The notes: generated by a model from the letters alone, not told the origin. A stretch of 64,000 nt of DNA from Nephrocerus scutellatus (GCA_947095585.1 OX352766.1:22930939-22994938), one strand, 5' to 3'. Shown: positions 1 through 10,570, counted from the stretch's first letter. A program made the numbers and translations.

Positions 1-69
1 GTATCGGCGAAAGACGTCTTCATAATCGAATTCGTCAGTTTCCCTTCCGCTGTCGTTGTCGTTGTCCAT
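1..69 (-). CDS. Start of a minus-strand ORF running off the left edge
   Basis: Read on the minus strand, an ATG at 69 opens 23 codons, rich in Asp, Asn and Glu, that remain open to position 1. No domain can be recognised in so short a stretch. A long non-coding minus-strand leader upstream (about 190-1200) and an upstream mini-ORF would fit the 5' end of an LTR retrotransposon gag, but this is inference. Chance is a real alternative. Confidence 0.25.
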   Translation of the reverse strand, partial: MDNDNDSGRETDEFDYEDVFRRY

Positions 70-129
70 GTTTTAGTTTTATGCTGTGATTTCGGCAATG
101 GAATTTGAATACTGGCTGAATGTAGTTAT

Positions 130-189
130 TTAGAAGTCAGCTTTTCTGATGTATTCAGCTGCGAGGGCCAGTTGTTCCTCGTTGGACAT
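130..189 (-). other. Possible 19-codon upstream ORF
   Basis: On the minus strand an ATG at 189 is followed by 18 sense codons and TAA at 132-130. The peptide (MSNEEQLALAAEYIRKADF) looks like ordinary amphipathic coding sequence. It lies 60 nt before the ORF at 69, in the position of an upstream ORF or of a frameshifted gag start. It may instead be a fragment of a decayed gag. Confidence 0.2.
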
Positions 190-360
190 TGGTTTTTCTC
201 TTCTTTTTCACGGCAATAATCTTGATACTGTAGGTTCTCTTTGCAGCTGTTGTAGTTGATTGACAGGATAATTTCGGCAGTATCTGATTAGACTGGCAAG
301 ATATTATTAGGTTGGCAGGATCTAGTTACACTAGAAGATTCCAAGATTCCGGGTTTGCAT

Positions 361-438
361 GGCAGGATCGCCATGTAATGGTATGGCAGGATCGCCATGT
401 AAAGGTATTCGGAATTTAGATCAGGATCGCCATGTAAA
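361..438. repeat. Three short direct repeats, GGCAGGATCGCCATGTAA type
   Basis: Copies at 361-378, 385-402 and 422-438 share CAGGATCGCCATGTAA. On the minus strand each reads TGGCGATCCTG, which begins with TGG like a tRNA primer-binding site. They lie upstream of the minus-strand ORF start. Three copies are unusual for a PBS, so the role is open. Confidence 0.5.
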
Positions 439-1228
439 GAATGATAGCAATGTAATGAATAACACTCCTTGATGTCTCGTATGGGTTTCCACTAGTCAAG
501 GCTATTACGCCAGAGCCTTGGACCTTTGGGGCAGTTTCCTGCACTCAAGGTGGGATTCCAAATAGAGAGGTTCCTGCTAATGCCTTTAGAGTTTAAGGCT
601 CGCAAGCCTAAGAAAACACCGGTGGTATTGCTTTGACGTTCTAATTAGAAGTGAGTTTTATTTGATTCTTGTTGCTTATTTATAGGTGTTCAAAGACTTA
701 AAACATACTGCACAATTTAATAAGAATACATATAAAAGTATACACATGTATACTAGTTAGATCGATTAGTGCTGGTCAGCATTTTGGCTTTATTGTATAC
801 CAATATGCCGAACATTCTTAATTGCTTCAGGTCGCTTGCCTATATATTGCTGATGTAACATATTTACCAGCACAGGCAAGTGACCTATATTGTTTATAAT
901 TTAATTGTATGTTAGGTCAACGCCATGCACAGCACGGGTAAGTGACCGAACGTTATTTACTTTTTTTTATGATTAGCGCTCGATCGCCTATAATGCTTTC
1001 TAAGCATTTTGTTTGTTGTCATAGGCTAACGACTGCCGATCGTACTCTCACTACTTTGTATGCTGTCATGCTCAGGCATGGAGTGTGCTGACAAAGTAAT
1101 AAGACTCTTTTTTGTTTATTCACTCGTTGAGTGTTTATGCTGTAATATTTTAATTGCGGTTCATATGCAGATGGCATTATGAGGAATGCAATGAATCGGG
1201 ACTATATGAATAATTAATCGATCCAACC
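439..1228. other. No gene seen; possible LTR or leader remnant
   Basis: AT-rich sequence without an ORF of interest. Short near-repeats built around the words GTGCTGGTCAGC and AGCACAGGCAAGTGACC occur between 770 and 960. This could be an LTR of the minus-strand element at the left edge, but no second LTR is in the window to compare with. Confidence 0.3.
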
Positions 1229-1925
1229 TTGAATACTATGTTAGCGCTGGTATGCTCCCTTCACACTGAAAGCAGTAGGGATGAAAGTAGACTCAGAACC
1301 CATAAGAAGACGACTGGACTGATAAGATTGCAAAATCAACTCGGGGTAAGTTCGAACAATTTGCTTAACAATTCTAACCCTGATAATGGCGCAGACCTAA
1401 ATGCAGTACTATACTCGCATATGAATTCCCTCGGTTGCTTAAACAGAAATCCCTCCGATGCTGTGGGTGAAGTCACAGCTGATTAAAAAAGTGTGCAAGA
1501 AAGGTTAGCTACTGCTAAAGCCTCCAAAAACGAAGCAACTAAGCTAGAGATGCTAACGATGAAAGTACTGACACTGGCAAAATACGAAAGCGAGGAACTT
1601 TTCAAAAACATCCTTGTATTGCAAAATTGCTTAAAAAAAATTAATAAATCGGAAGTCAAAAACTCGCGCCTTTTAGGGCAAATGATTATCTGGAGAAAAA
1701 CCAGAAGTATATTGGTCATGGGACAAACTTTGTACAGGCTGCACCAACCGAAATGGCCATGATGCCGCCTCCAATGATGAATCTTTCAACGACGACACGC
1801 CCAATGATGGCTAAAAAGACAATGCCCATAGTGTCACCACCTGCTGTTGTCCCAAAGCCAACGGAGAATTGTCTTCAGAAATAGGGACAAGAATGTTACG
1901 GCGAAGCAATTAGCCGATAAAAAAA
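1229..1925 (+). pseudogene. Relic of R1-B ORF1 (gag-like), N-terminal half
   Basis: This stretch matches the ORF1 of element B1 in order: a Ser/Glu-rich N-terminus (ESSRDE), a GTAAGT site at 1346-1351 read as Val-Ser, a GADLNAVL segment, a coiled-coil-like part with MKVLTLAKYESEELF (1560-1610), and the Met/Pro/Thr-rich stretch with PKPTE (about 1755-1875). It carries a stop at 1483-1485 and several frameshifts, and it ends at about 1925 without zinc knuckles. The homologous parts of B1 are at about 29680-30290. It lies left of the 28S fragment, so it is not part of the target-site array and probably arrived separately. Confidence 0.7.
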
Positions 1926-2440
1926 TTAGACTGTTGAACTTATGATGATGAAAATTCATATTTAAGCTTTTAACATAAATTGTGAGGGACCAGATGATTT
2001 TGACGGAAGTCTGACAACCGGAAGTGGCAGTTTACTTGGACAGTTTTTTCGATTTTTTGCAACAAAAAACTTAAAAAGAGTAGCACTTAGGAGAAATACT
2101 TAAAAGAATGGAGGTGTGGGCACAACATGACTTTTTTTACGGACGGGGCTGGAATATTCGGTAAATATATTTTTATTTTTATTTTATTTTATTTTATTTT
2201 ATTATTATTTTTTTTTTTTTTTTTTGTTCTTTTAATTTTTTTGTTTAAATTTCTTTTGGAACCAACAGATTTCTCCTAAGTGCAATACTTTTTGAGGTAT
2301 TTGCTGTATAAACTGGCACTTCCCGTTTTCAGATTTCCATCAAAATCAACTGGCAAGTCCCAATTTATATAAAGAGCTTTAAAATTAATTTTCATCCGCA
2401 TAAGTTCAGCTGTCTGGTCGTAGAGTGTACACACAGAGAT
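1926..2440. repeat. Imperfect inverted repeat with poly-T spacer
   Basis: The left arm (about 1926-2105) and the right arm (about 2268-2440) are diverged copies in opposite orientation. Shared words, in order from outside to inside, are GATGAAAAT, AAATTG, GATTTTGA, CGGAAGT/CGGGAAGT, CAGTTTA and CACTTAGGAGAAAT. The spacer (about 2106-2267) holds TTTTA repeats and a long T run (2170-2225). The right arm on the minus strand is open for 71 codons, but I recognise no protein. It could be a fold-back element or two opposed insertions of one unknown family. Confidence 0.6.
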
Positions 2441-3522
2441 TTTTGTTTGCTTTTTCTGACTCAGGAGATACGGCAATGGGTAAATCTGCAAAAATCCCGA
2501 GTTCGAAAATTTACATGAAATTACTATGTAAAAGAAAGTAAAATTAGTGTGCTGATAAAATTTGGATCCGCTTAGTGGCGGTGGAGTCGAGATACGAAAA
2601 ACTACATTTTATTTATTGTATTCCCACTTTTGTATTTATTGGTCGATTTCGTTGTTGACATTTGAGTAGAATTGTTGCATGTAGTTAAACCGTGCGCACA
2701 AGCAAATTGATTGAATGAAAATACTTTATCGGTAGGAAGTTTTTTTTTTGGGTTGGTGGTGGGGTGTTGATGACGGGGAATGTTGATGATCATCAGGGAT
2801 GGGGTCGGTAGGGAGGAAATGGGCGATGGGGTTATGTCTTGGGAAACGGGTAACGATGGGGGTGATGGATGGACATCGGTATGATGGGTGGTCAAAGGGG
2901 ACGGAATCGCAAAATCAGTCCAGGCGTTTAGCCGTGAAAAGGTAACAGACAGAATGACAGACAGAGTTACCTTCACATTTATAATACGAGTGTTAGTAGG
3001 AAATTAATGTTTTGTTTTTTTTTTTTTTTTTTTGTTATACCAAAGGCATTTGTTATATTGTTGAAAACATACAATGAAGAAGATATGATGAAAAAAAAAC
3101 TCCCAGTGCATTGGAGTCCCTACGTAGCGCTAAAAGCCTGTCTAATTAATGTTAATATTTAATAAACAAAATACAAGTAATTACCTAAAACAAAACTACA
3201 ACACAAATTAAATTACTGTACTTGAATCAAATAATGACATTTGGGTGACTTTGTTTTGACAATTAGAATTGAACATTGACGTTCAAGTGAATGCATGAAT
3301 TATACGTAACTTTCTCTCTCTTACAACAGCCATCATTAGAGCAGCAGAAATCGAATCGAATTAAATAACATTTTTTTTTCTAATCCTCTCTAGTCCTACG
3401 ACAAAAATTTTTTTATTTTTTTTTTATTTGTTGTTATATGGGATCAACGCTAAGCACACGCGAAATAGGCGAAAAACTTAAGAGTAACCAAGCGAGTAGA
3501 GAGTGGTTATGAAAGTCTACTG
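2441..3522. other. No gene seen; low-complexity flank
   Basis: No coding region is recognised. A G-tract-rich stretch lies at about 2745-2890 on the plus strand, followed by homopolymer T runs near 3010-3030 and 3370-3430. The remainder is AT-rich unique-looking sequence. Confidence 0.5.
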
Positions 3523-3541
3523 TATACATATATATATATAC

Positions 3542-3571
<30 letters not shown>
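3523..3571. repeat. (TA)n/(CATATA)n microsatellite
   Basis: Uninterrupted TA-rich simple repeat directly upstream of the 28S rRNA fragment. Confidence 0.9.
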
Positions 3572-3572
<1 letters not shown>

Positions 3573-3611
3573 TAATCGCAGGCGCATTGTTTAAAAGGAG
3601 GGCCGATAAGC

Positions 3612-3713
3612 GCCGAGAGTACTTATGACTCTCTTAAGCTAGACAAATTTATTGTCATCAAATATCAGAGGCACGTATATGAATTAACCAGATTCCTTCT
3701 GTCCCTATCTACT
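3612..3713 (+). pseudogene. Diverged 28S rRNA fragment carrying the R2 and R1 target sites
   Basis: The order of conserved 28S words is intact: GAGTA, TATGACTCTCTTAAG (R2-site region, about 3630-3646), CAAAT, GTCATC, an ATGAATT region, AGATTCC, and CTGTCCCTATCTACT at 3699-3713 (the R1 site). Between these words it differs from the very conserved arthropod 28S at many positions, including the base after CTTAAG and a small deletion after ATGAAT. It is therefore a pseudogene and not a working rRNA gene. The 28S continuation after the R1 site (ATCTAGCGAAACC) is absent, because element C1 starts there. This is the anchor of the whole array. Confidence 0.85.
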
Positions 3714-4497
3714 CCTTACCACGGAATATTAACAAAGGGTCGTCGGTGCTTAGAGTATACTCAGTATGGGTAATGTCTAGTACTTGCGACCCGAAGTGGA
3801 GCACTGGTACTTAGAATCTCTTTATGAGCAAGTCTTCGTATTTAGTGGTTCATTTCATTCAACACAGGTCTGTGATGGGGACAGACGGGAATCTGTTATT
3901 CCAAAGGCCTAGGACTTGGGAAATCCTAGTGGCAAATGATGGGGTTCGCGGTTCCGGACGAATGTGCTGCCAGGGTCTGCTTTTGCAATCGCCCAGGCAC
4001 TCATTCTGAAAGAGCTGAGTCCCTTGATGCCTGACCTCACCAAGGTTGCGTTTGGTACCGCGGGAATTGTCCGTGCTCACAGACAACAAGGCCGGCCGCA
4101 AGGCTCGACCAGTCTGAGGACAATTGTGGTTGAGGACCCAGCTCGTTCTGGGGATGCAACGCGGGGGCTGTGGTTTACTACCCAAATGCGGGTAGAACAC
4201 TAGCATGGTAACATCAGCGTGGGGACTGATGTTACCAAAAATCTTTGGAACATCAGTATCCTTCCTGATGTTACCGGTGCGATGATGCGTTCTCTGTGGA
4301 GTTGCATAGATCAACCGGTTGTCGTGACACCAGAGATCGGCAGGGACTTAAGATAGGTCCTGCTCTAACCATTGAGTTAATACTGGCACATCAGTCTATG
4401 ATGGACGTTGATTGTCGTATTACTAATCCAAGTCCGAAGAGGACCGTGGGGTAAACCATTCCCTGGAGGCATCCACGTAAATCCAAATGACATTTCT
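3714..4497 (+). mobile_element. C1: non-coding R1-site unit with B-type 3' tail
   Basis: A 784-bp unit bounded by target-site copies, with no supported ORF. The last 340 bp or so (from about 4159) are homologous to the 3' UTR of R1-B elements: shared words include ACCCAAATGCGGGTAGA, GATCGGCAG, CGTTGATTG and CCGAAGAGGACCGTGGGG. The 5' part is unrelated to any coding element here and is rich in hairpins: one at about 3905-3925 (CCTAGGA ... TCCTAG) and one at 4207-4236 (GGTAACATCAG ... CTGATGTTACC). I infer a SIDE- or SINE-like parasite that uses the R1-B reverse transcriptase through its tail. Confidence 0.75.
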
Positions 4498-4510
4498 TGT
4501 CCCTATCTAC

Positions 4511-4675
4511 CTAACCGTGAGGTTCAAATTGCAGCATAATATCTAACCGTTATGTTGCAGGACCTAAACACGGAATAAAAAATAATGGATTCCAAAAAGA
4601 TACGAAATAAAGAGTATGCTTAATGGCGAAAGCTAGGAAAGCGCGGGGCTTAATCCCTAATCTCCACAGACCACG
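4511..4675 (+). mobile_element. S1: 165-bp short R1-site unit
   Basis: First of three S units repeated with a period of exactly 178 bp (165 bp plus 13 bp target). It begins with a short GTGAGGTTCAAATTGCAG segment and a hairpin (TGCAGCATAA pairing with TTATGTTGCA). It ends with a tail resembling the 3' end of family A (ATGCTTAAT, CGAAAG, AAGCG, GGGCTT). It codes for nothing. A few bases distinguish it from S2 and S3. Confidence 0.85.
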
Positions 4676-4688
4676 TGTCCCTATCTAC

Positions 4689-4853
4689 CGGTCCGTGAGG
4701 TTCAAATTGCAGCATAATATATAACCGTTATGTTGCAGGACCTAAACACGGAATAAAAAATAATGGATTCCAAAATGATAAGAAATAAGGAGTATGCTTA
4801 ATGGCGAAAGCTAGGCAAGCGCGGGGCTTAATCCCTAATCTCCACCGACCACG
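4689..4853 (+). mobile_element. S2: 165-bp short R1-site unit
   Basis: Identical over its 178-bp period (with target site) to S3, so this pair arose by a recent duplication or by insertion of identical RNAs. It has the same hairpin and A-type 3' tail as S1. Confidence 0.85.
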
Positions 4854-4866
4854 TGTCCCTATCTAC

Positions 4867-5031
4867 CGGTCCGTGAGGTTCAAATTGCAGCATAATATAT
4901 AACCGTTATGTTGCAGGACCTAAACACGGAATAAAAAATAATGGATTCCAAAATGATAAGAAATAAGGAGTATGCTTAATGGCGAAAGCTAGGCAAGCGC
5001 GGGGCTTAATCCCTAATCTCCACCGACCACG
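4867..5031 (+). mobile_element. S3: 165-bp short R1-site unit
   Basis: Identical to S2. Its downstream target-site copy (5032-5044) directly abuts the 5' end of the full-length element A1. Confidence 0.85.
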
Positions 5032-5156
5032 TGTCCCTATCTACCACTCGAGTGGTAACATTCAAAGCGAACAGACGTTCACAATTTTAGTGCGCATCAA
5101 AGTGTTCTGGACGATCATAATTATTGACAAAACACAGAGACAAAATCCACAGCCAA

Positions 5157-5406
5157 AGTAATTTTAATTACTAAAGACAAAAAAAGAAATTTTTATTGCT
5201 ATTGAACCGACAAATAAGCCAGCGACAAAACTCACAGCTGCAAAAGTAGTTTTTATTACTTTCGACTGTGCCAAGAGCAATTTTAATTGCTAACAAAAAG
5301 TAATTTTTATTACTAAAAAGAGATAAGACAAGACGAGGACAAAACAAACCAACGGACAAACGCAATTAGTAAAAAATTTTTAGACGCACAAGTAATTTTT
5401 ATTACC
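5157..5406 (+). repeat. A1 5' UTR array of six 16-nt hairpins
   Basis: Copies of AGYAAT-N4-ATTRCT lie at 5157-5172, 5185-5200, 5245-5260, 5276-5291, 5299-5314 and 5391-5406. The copy at 5276 (AGCAAT/ATTGCT) swaps a T-A pair for C-G relative to the others, and 5245 has a G-U pair. Only 5185 has a mismatch, and 5391 mismatches at the terminal base. This looks like a selected RNA stem and not a simple AT repeat. A (GT)n stretch follows (about 5421-5440) and a CAGGTA motif (5498-5503). Confidence 0.75.
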
Positions 5407-5766
5407 TGCGTACTCAAGTGTACGTGTGTGTGTGTGCGTGCGCGAGAAAATAACAACGCGTAAGATTTTTTCCGACCCGTGTGTGTAATACGCCGTGCAG
5501 GTAGAAAAACATTCAAACGTGTTTTTATTAAAAGCAATCGAGATATTCGAAAAAGCCGTCAAGCTGAAAAACTGTAAAACGCGACTTTCAGTAAAACGAG
5601 AGCAGGTAAAGAATTTTAAAACCGCCCAAGTGTTTTTAAGTGTTTTTTAAATGAAACCAAAAGCAAATATGCCGAAAAGTACTGGGAACAAAAATAAAAG
5701 GTCGTCGGTGAAAAATCCTTCTTCGAGCGACGAGGACAACAGCCCCCGGAAGAACCACCAAGGAAA

Positions 5767-7041
5767 ATGGTAACAAGGAGGATGTCAACGGTAAGTCAGA
5801 CTGAAAATATTTTTGGGATGGACAAAGGAACGTACGCAGACGCTGCTAAGATTAAACCAACAGACCACAATGACCAAATTTTTTCGGACAACAGCAGCCA
5901 AAATGACGACGAAAGCTGCCCCTCGGATGATGCAGGTGTCGGCTCAGACGGTACTGTTGTGAATGCCATAGAGGCAATTAAAACCGAACTGGAAAAAGAC
6001 GTAACGGACAATTTCCCTATTCTAAAGGCAACAATAACAGCAAAGACGGAAATAATTTATAGAAAATTAGTGGAACTTCTGTTGGTCATAACAGAAAATC
6101 AACAAAAAACATTAGACTTGGAAAGACAAAACTGGACACTAACCAACGCACTAATGAAGAAACCAAGGGGACAGACAACGGGACAGCAAAAAGGACATAC
6201 ACCCAGGAAAAACAACTCCGAATACAATATGAGTTTCCCAGAAATAACTAAAAAACGTAGGGATAACTCAATGAAAAGAACAAATTTTAAGGTCGTCGTA
6301 CAATCCACAAACAAAGATATACCAACAATCAAAGTGATAAGGGAAGCACTCAATATAAAAGAAGTGGGAGGACCACTCAAAAAACTCGACACCCTACGTA
6401 GTGGGGACGTCATGATCGGCTGCCACTCCCGAGAACAGTGGACAAAAGTCCAAACAACACTGACCAAAAAAGCCAAGGATACGCTAACAGTAAAACCTAT
6501 TAAGGCACCAAAGCCCATCATGCTACTCATGGGCATTGACGAGAACAGCGACCTAAGCGAGGAAAATATCGGAAAAGACCTTGCAACTTGCAACCCAGAC
6601 CTCGCGGAAAAAATCGGGGCTAGCAAATTCGCAGAAGGAATTAAATTTCTGGGAAAAAAGAAAAACTTTAACTCCAGAAAGGCCAACTGGAAAATAGAAG
6701 TAACCCCTGAGATCTACAAAGTCCTGATTAAAGAGGAAAAAATTATCGCAGACCTCACTTGGGTGTTTATAAAAGAATACACCGACCTTGCAAGATGCTA
6801 CCAGTGTCAGGGCTACGGGCACGTGGCCAAATACTGCAGAGCAACACAACAGGTATGCCCAAAATGCGCGGAGAAATCCGATACAAAGGACCACACCTGT
6901 AAAACGGCAACCCCGTGCTGCGTAAACTGCAAAGACATGAAACAAGTCAACACAAATCATTTCGCCTGGGACAACAACTGCCCAATTTTCAGGAGAAAGC
7001 TGAGACAAGCAGGAAATCTCATCGACTATGGCAATAATTAA
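5767..7041 (+). CDS. A1 ORF1: gag-like RNA-binding protein with zinc knuckles
   Basis: ORF1 proteins of R1-clade elements bind element RNA and form the particle used for retrotransposition. From the ATG at 5767, 424 residues are open. The first part is acidic and Ser-rich, the middle (about 175-330) is a conserved Lys-rich region found in all A elements (motif VGGP, then LLMGID), and three cysteine clusters lie at about 340-405 (CYQCQGYGHVAKYC, then VCPKC and CCVNC clusters). The natural start is probably the ATG at 5651; a C run at 5743-5747 shifts the frame relative to the homologous A3 leader. GTAAGT at 5791-5796 (Val-Ser) is the donor-like site. The stop overlaps the ORF2 start by 14 nt. 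Confidence 0.85.
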   Translation: MVTRRMSTVSQTENIFGMDKGTYADAAKIKPTDHNDQIFSDNSSQNDDESCPSDDAGVGSDGTVVNAIEAIKTELEKDVTDNFPILKATITAKTEIIYRKLVELLLVITENQQKTLDLERQNWTLTNALMKKPRGQTTGQQKGHTPRKNNSEYNMSFPEITKKRRDNSMKRTNFKVVVQSTNKDIPTIKVIREALNIKEVGGPLKKLDTLRSGDVMIGCHSREQWTKVQTTLTKKAKDTLTVKPIKAPKPIMLLMGIDENSDLSEENIGKDLATCNPDLAEKIGASKFAEGIKFLGKKKNFNSRKANWKIEVTPEIYKVLIKEEKIIADLTWVFIKEYTDLARCYQCQGYGHVAKYCRATQQVCPKCAEKSDTKDHTCKTATPCCVNCKDMKQVNTNHFAWDNNCPIFRRKLRQAGNLIDYGNN

Positions 7042-10000
7042 AATTGTCCAAATAAACGTAGGCAGAGGCAAAGAGGCCACAAACCTACTAGAGCAGTTCA
7101 TGGAAGAAAACAACATAGACATAGCCCTTATCCAAGAACCTTTCAGAAGAATCAAAGTAAATAAGAATTTCACCCTCTATCTGCCAAACAAAACGGCAAG
7201 AACACTGACGGCTAAGACGGCAATGGTGCTAAGGAATAGCACCATTACGTCAATATTGCTAACAGAATTTACTGACGACAATTCAGTAACTGTAAAAATT
7301 ACTAATACAGTCCCTAATATTGTACTAGTGTCACTGTATATGGAGCCGCTTGCCAGAATGAAAAGGCACTTTCTAAAAATGGAGAAGATTCTTCAAAAAT
7401 ACAAGAAGAACATCCTTATTGCTGGTGACATCAACTCCAAAAACACAATTTGGGGTGGAGATACCACGGATAGAAGGGGAGAAAGGTTCATGGACCTAAT
7501 AGCCAAAGAAGGCCTCAGAATAGAGAATAGTAGCACCAGCGAGCCTACATTCTATACACCACATGGACAAAGCTGGGTAGATATTACCTTGACAAAGGAA
7601 CTAAATGTCACTGGTTGGAAGGTCAAAACGACCGAAACACTGAGTGACCATAGGTACCTTTTGTATAACATAGACACTGAAAAGGAACCAATTATTATAG
7701 CTCCAAGATATCACTTGTCTAGAGCAAATTGGTCCCTGTTCAGGAATACCCTAAACAGCCATGAATGGGAAATAAGCGAAGAGAACGCAACGGCAAATGA
7801 TAGGGCTATTGAATTACAAGAATTGGCCACAACAGCCTGCAATGCAGCCATACCATTGAAACCAGGAGGTGCCTTTATATACTTCAACACGTGGTGGACA
7901 AGAGAGCTACAAAAACAAAGGACCAAAACAAAAAGGAAAAGAAAGGAAATGCAAAAAACCCTGCACTTACCAACAAGAGAACTCCTTAAAAATGAATACA
8001 AAACAATGAGAAATACACTCAAAAAGATGATAAGGAGTGCAAAACTTGAGTCACTAAACAGGATAATAGAGCAAAATAATGCAGACACAAATCCGTGGGG
8101 AATAGTTCACAAAATAGTCAACACAAAGGGCAGGACTAAGACATGCATAAAGTCCGTACAGAAGGCCGATGGAACGTGTACACAATCCCTTGCAGAATCC
8201 AGTATGGAACTAATGCAAAAATACTTCCCAAAGGACTCACATATGGACGATACAGAACAAAACAATGCAGACCGAAATGAAATTTGCATTTGGCAAGAGC
8301 AAGAACACATGGAAATTACTAATGAAGAAATCCAATCGGTAATTAAGACCCGGCCAAAGAGGAAAGCACCGGGCCCAGATAAATTCCCAACAGTTGCATT
8401 AAAACCACTCTCAGAAGTAATTCTGGGAAGATGGAAAGACGTAATGAACAACTGTTTGAGAGAAGGAAAATTCCCAGAAATATGGAAGACAGCCGAAATA
8501 GCGTGGCTGCCCAAAGCAGACTCAGATGACGTGAGACCAATCTGCCTGCTACCAACCATAGGAAAAATCTATGATAAGATCCTAGCGGATCGGCTGACAC
8601 ACCATCTGGAAACTAAGGGAATATTTTCACCAAACCAATTTGGGTTCAGGAAAACAAGGACTTCCATTCAAGCCATTGAAAAACTGCTAGGAGTATTCAG
8701 AACAAACAAATCCAAAAAATGGCATACACTCACCGTGGCAATGGATATCAAAAATGCTTTCAACTCAGCATGGTATCCAAGGTTAAAATTGCTCTTGTCA
8801 AAAACAGGATGCCCGGAAAAACTGGGGAAAACAATACTGGATTTCCTGCAAAACCGCAGAATAAAATCAAACGGCACGGAAATGTCAACAGAAAGAGGCG
8901 CCCCTCAGGGCTCATGCCTTGGCCCAGTCCTCTGGTTGATCATCATGGAGGACTGGTTCAACGAGATGCGAAACATCAGAACAGACGACAAAACATCATT
9001 GCATGTGCAAGCATTCGCTGACGACCAAGTGATTGCTATATCTGGAACCTCTGCAAAACGTATAGAACAAATATGGATGAAAACTTGGGAAAGTTGTATT
9101 AAGTGGGCGCAAAATAACAAACTCTGTTATGCACCACAGAAGACGACAGCAATGTTCATTGCTGCGAAAGTAACCATAAGGTCTCCACGCATTAAAATGG
9201 ATGAAATAATTGTCCCTATTGAGCACATGATAAAATACTTGGGAATCATCTTAGATGACAAGCTTACATGGATAGAACATGCGAAATACGTCAGAGGAAA
9301 GGTAGCGGCTAAAGCACATAAGCTATATATAGTAACCGGCAAAACATGGGGAGCAAACAAGAAGATACTCCGCAGGATATACGATGGAGTCGTAAAGCCC
9401 CGGCTATTATATGGAGCAGAGATATGGGGTATAAACTCAAACAATACATACTACAAAAGACATCTCGAAGCGGCACAAAGGCCATTCCTCATAGCCCTGA
9501 GTAAAGCATACAGAACGACCGCAAATAAATCGATTCAAATTCTGGCACATCAACCACCACTATATCTTGAAGCCAAGGAGAGGCACGAGACATATGAGGC
9601 TAGAAAGACTGGCAAATTCGTAGAGAAACCGCTACCAAATACGAGGCCACATCCGGCAAAAATAAAAGCTAGAACATATAATATTCTCGACGAAAAAGTA
9701 GATAACTTAGGACCAAACGATACGTGGATATTCACGGATGCATCTGCAACAACAAACGCAATAGGAATTGGCATAGTAATGCAAGAAGCAAATGCCACAC
9801 GTATGCGGAAATGAACAGCCCAAAGAACACCAGAGATACACAGGGCCGAACTTACAGGAATCCTAAAAGGCATAGAATGCTTAGACCCAGACATAAGAGG
9901 GAAAAACCTAAACATCGTATCTGACTCGCGAACGGCACTCGGCAAGATCTGTCAAACAAACCTCGACGATCCAGCGACCGTTAAAATCGCTAATTGGCTA

Positions 10001-10570
10001 AACCACTTCGAGGGAAACAACAACCTCGTTATACTGCATTGGACAAGAGGTCACGAGACGGAAGTGGAACAAATGGAAGCAGCAGATCGCATGGCAAAAC
10101 AAGCGGCAACACAGCCAAACTATTACGAGCAGATAGTCATTCCAAGACCGCGAAAAGAAGCAAACTATGAAGCGCACGAAAACATGCAAAGAAATTGGAC
10201 AGAAGACTGGAGCAACTCACAACTCGGACGTGCTCTACACGACACAATAAATCAGCCGACAAAAAATTGCACCTACTTAGGACCCAAAGCAGTCTGCTTG
10301 TTAACAGGACATGGCCCTTTCAACAGCTACTTCCGTAGATTTAAAATCAAATGGACTCCGGACGTGTGCCCCTGCCAAATGGATATTGACAGCATTCAGC
10401 ACATACTGAATGATTGTTCACTTCCACGGAGGGAGGAAGCAAGAAGGGAGTTTAAGGGTAAATACGGTCAACAAGATATTGTATTGAACATAGACGACGA
10501 CTCTACTAAAGAATACCTCAGTGACCTAAATACGCTGGCTGAAAGGGCTGTGTACGAATATCCGGACTAA
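7028..10570 (+). pseudogene. A1 ORF2: endonuclease-RT-RNase H polyprotein, one nonsense codon
   Basis: The frame is 1180 codons long with a single in-frame TGA at 9812-9814, where related copies have Trp (after residue 928). AP-like endonuclease: IQEP (Glu37), GDIN (134-137), SDH (206-208). Reverse transcriptase: APGPDKF (447-453), RPICLLP (503-509), MDIKNAFNS (Asp573), GAPQGSCLGP (624-633), FADD (663-666). RNase H: FTDAS (902-906), then beyond the stop VSDS and a WTRGH motif. A terminal CxCx8Hx4C motif is at about 10366-10416. Start chosen because ATGGCAATAATTAA is conserved in all A elements and overlaps the ORF1 stop. Function is known for the clade: nicking of 28S DNA and target-primed reverse transcription. 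Confidence 0.9.

Noticed and set aside
2602..2976. 124-codon minus-strand ORF, Pro/Ser/Thr-rich
   Set aside because: Its composition follows from the G-rich plus-strand low-complexity sequence, and no domain is seen.
3859..4314. 151-codon minus-strand ORF in C1, partly kept in D1 and D2
   Set aside because: It lies on the non-transcribed strand of a non-coding unit, is broken in other copies, shows no known domain, and its conservation is explained by nucleotide homology among C and D units.
5146..5157. CCACAGCCAAAG in the A1 5' UTR resembles 28S downstream of the R1 site
   Set aside because: The match is only about 12 bases, the flanks do not continue in 28S, and the A7 version (CCACAACCAAAA) departs from 28S; coincidence is more likely.
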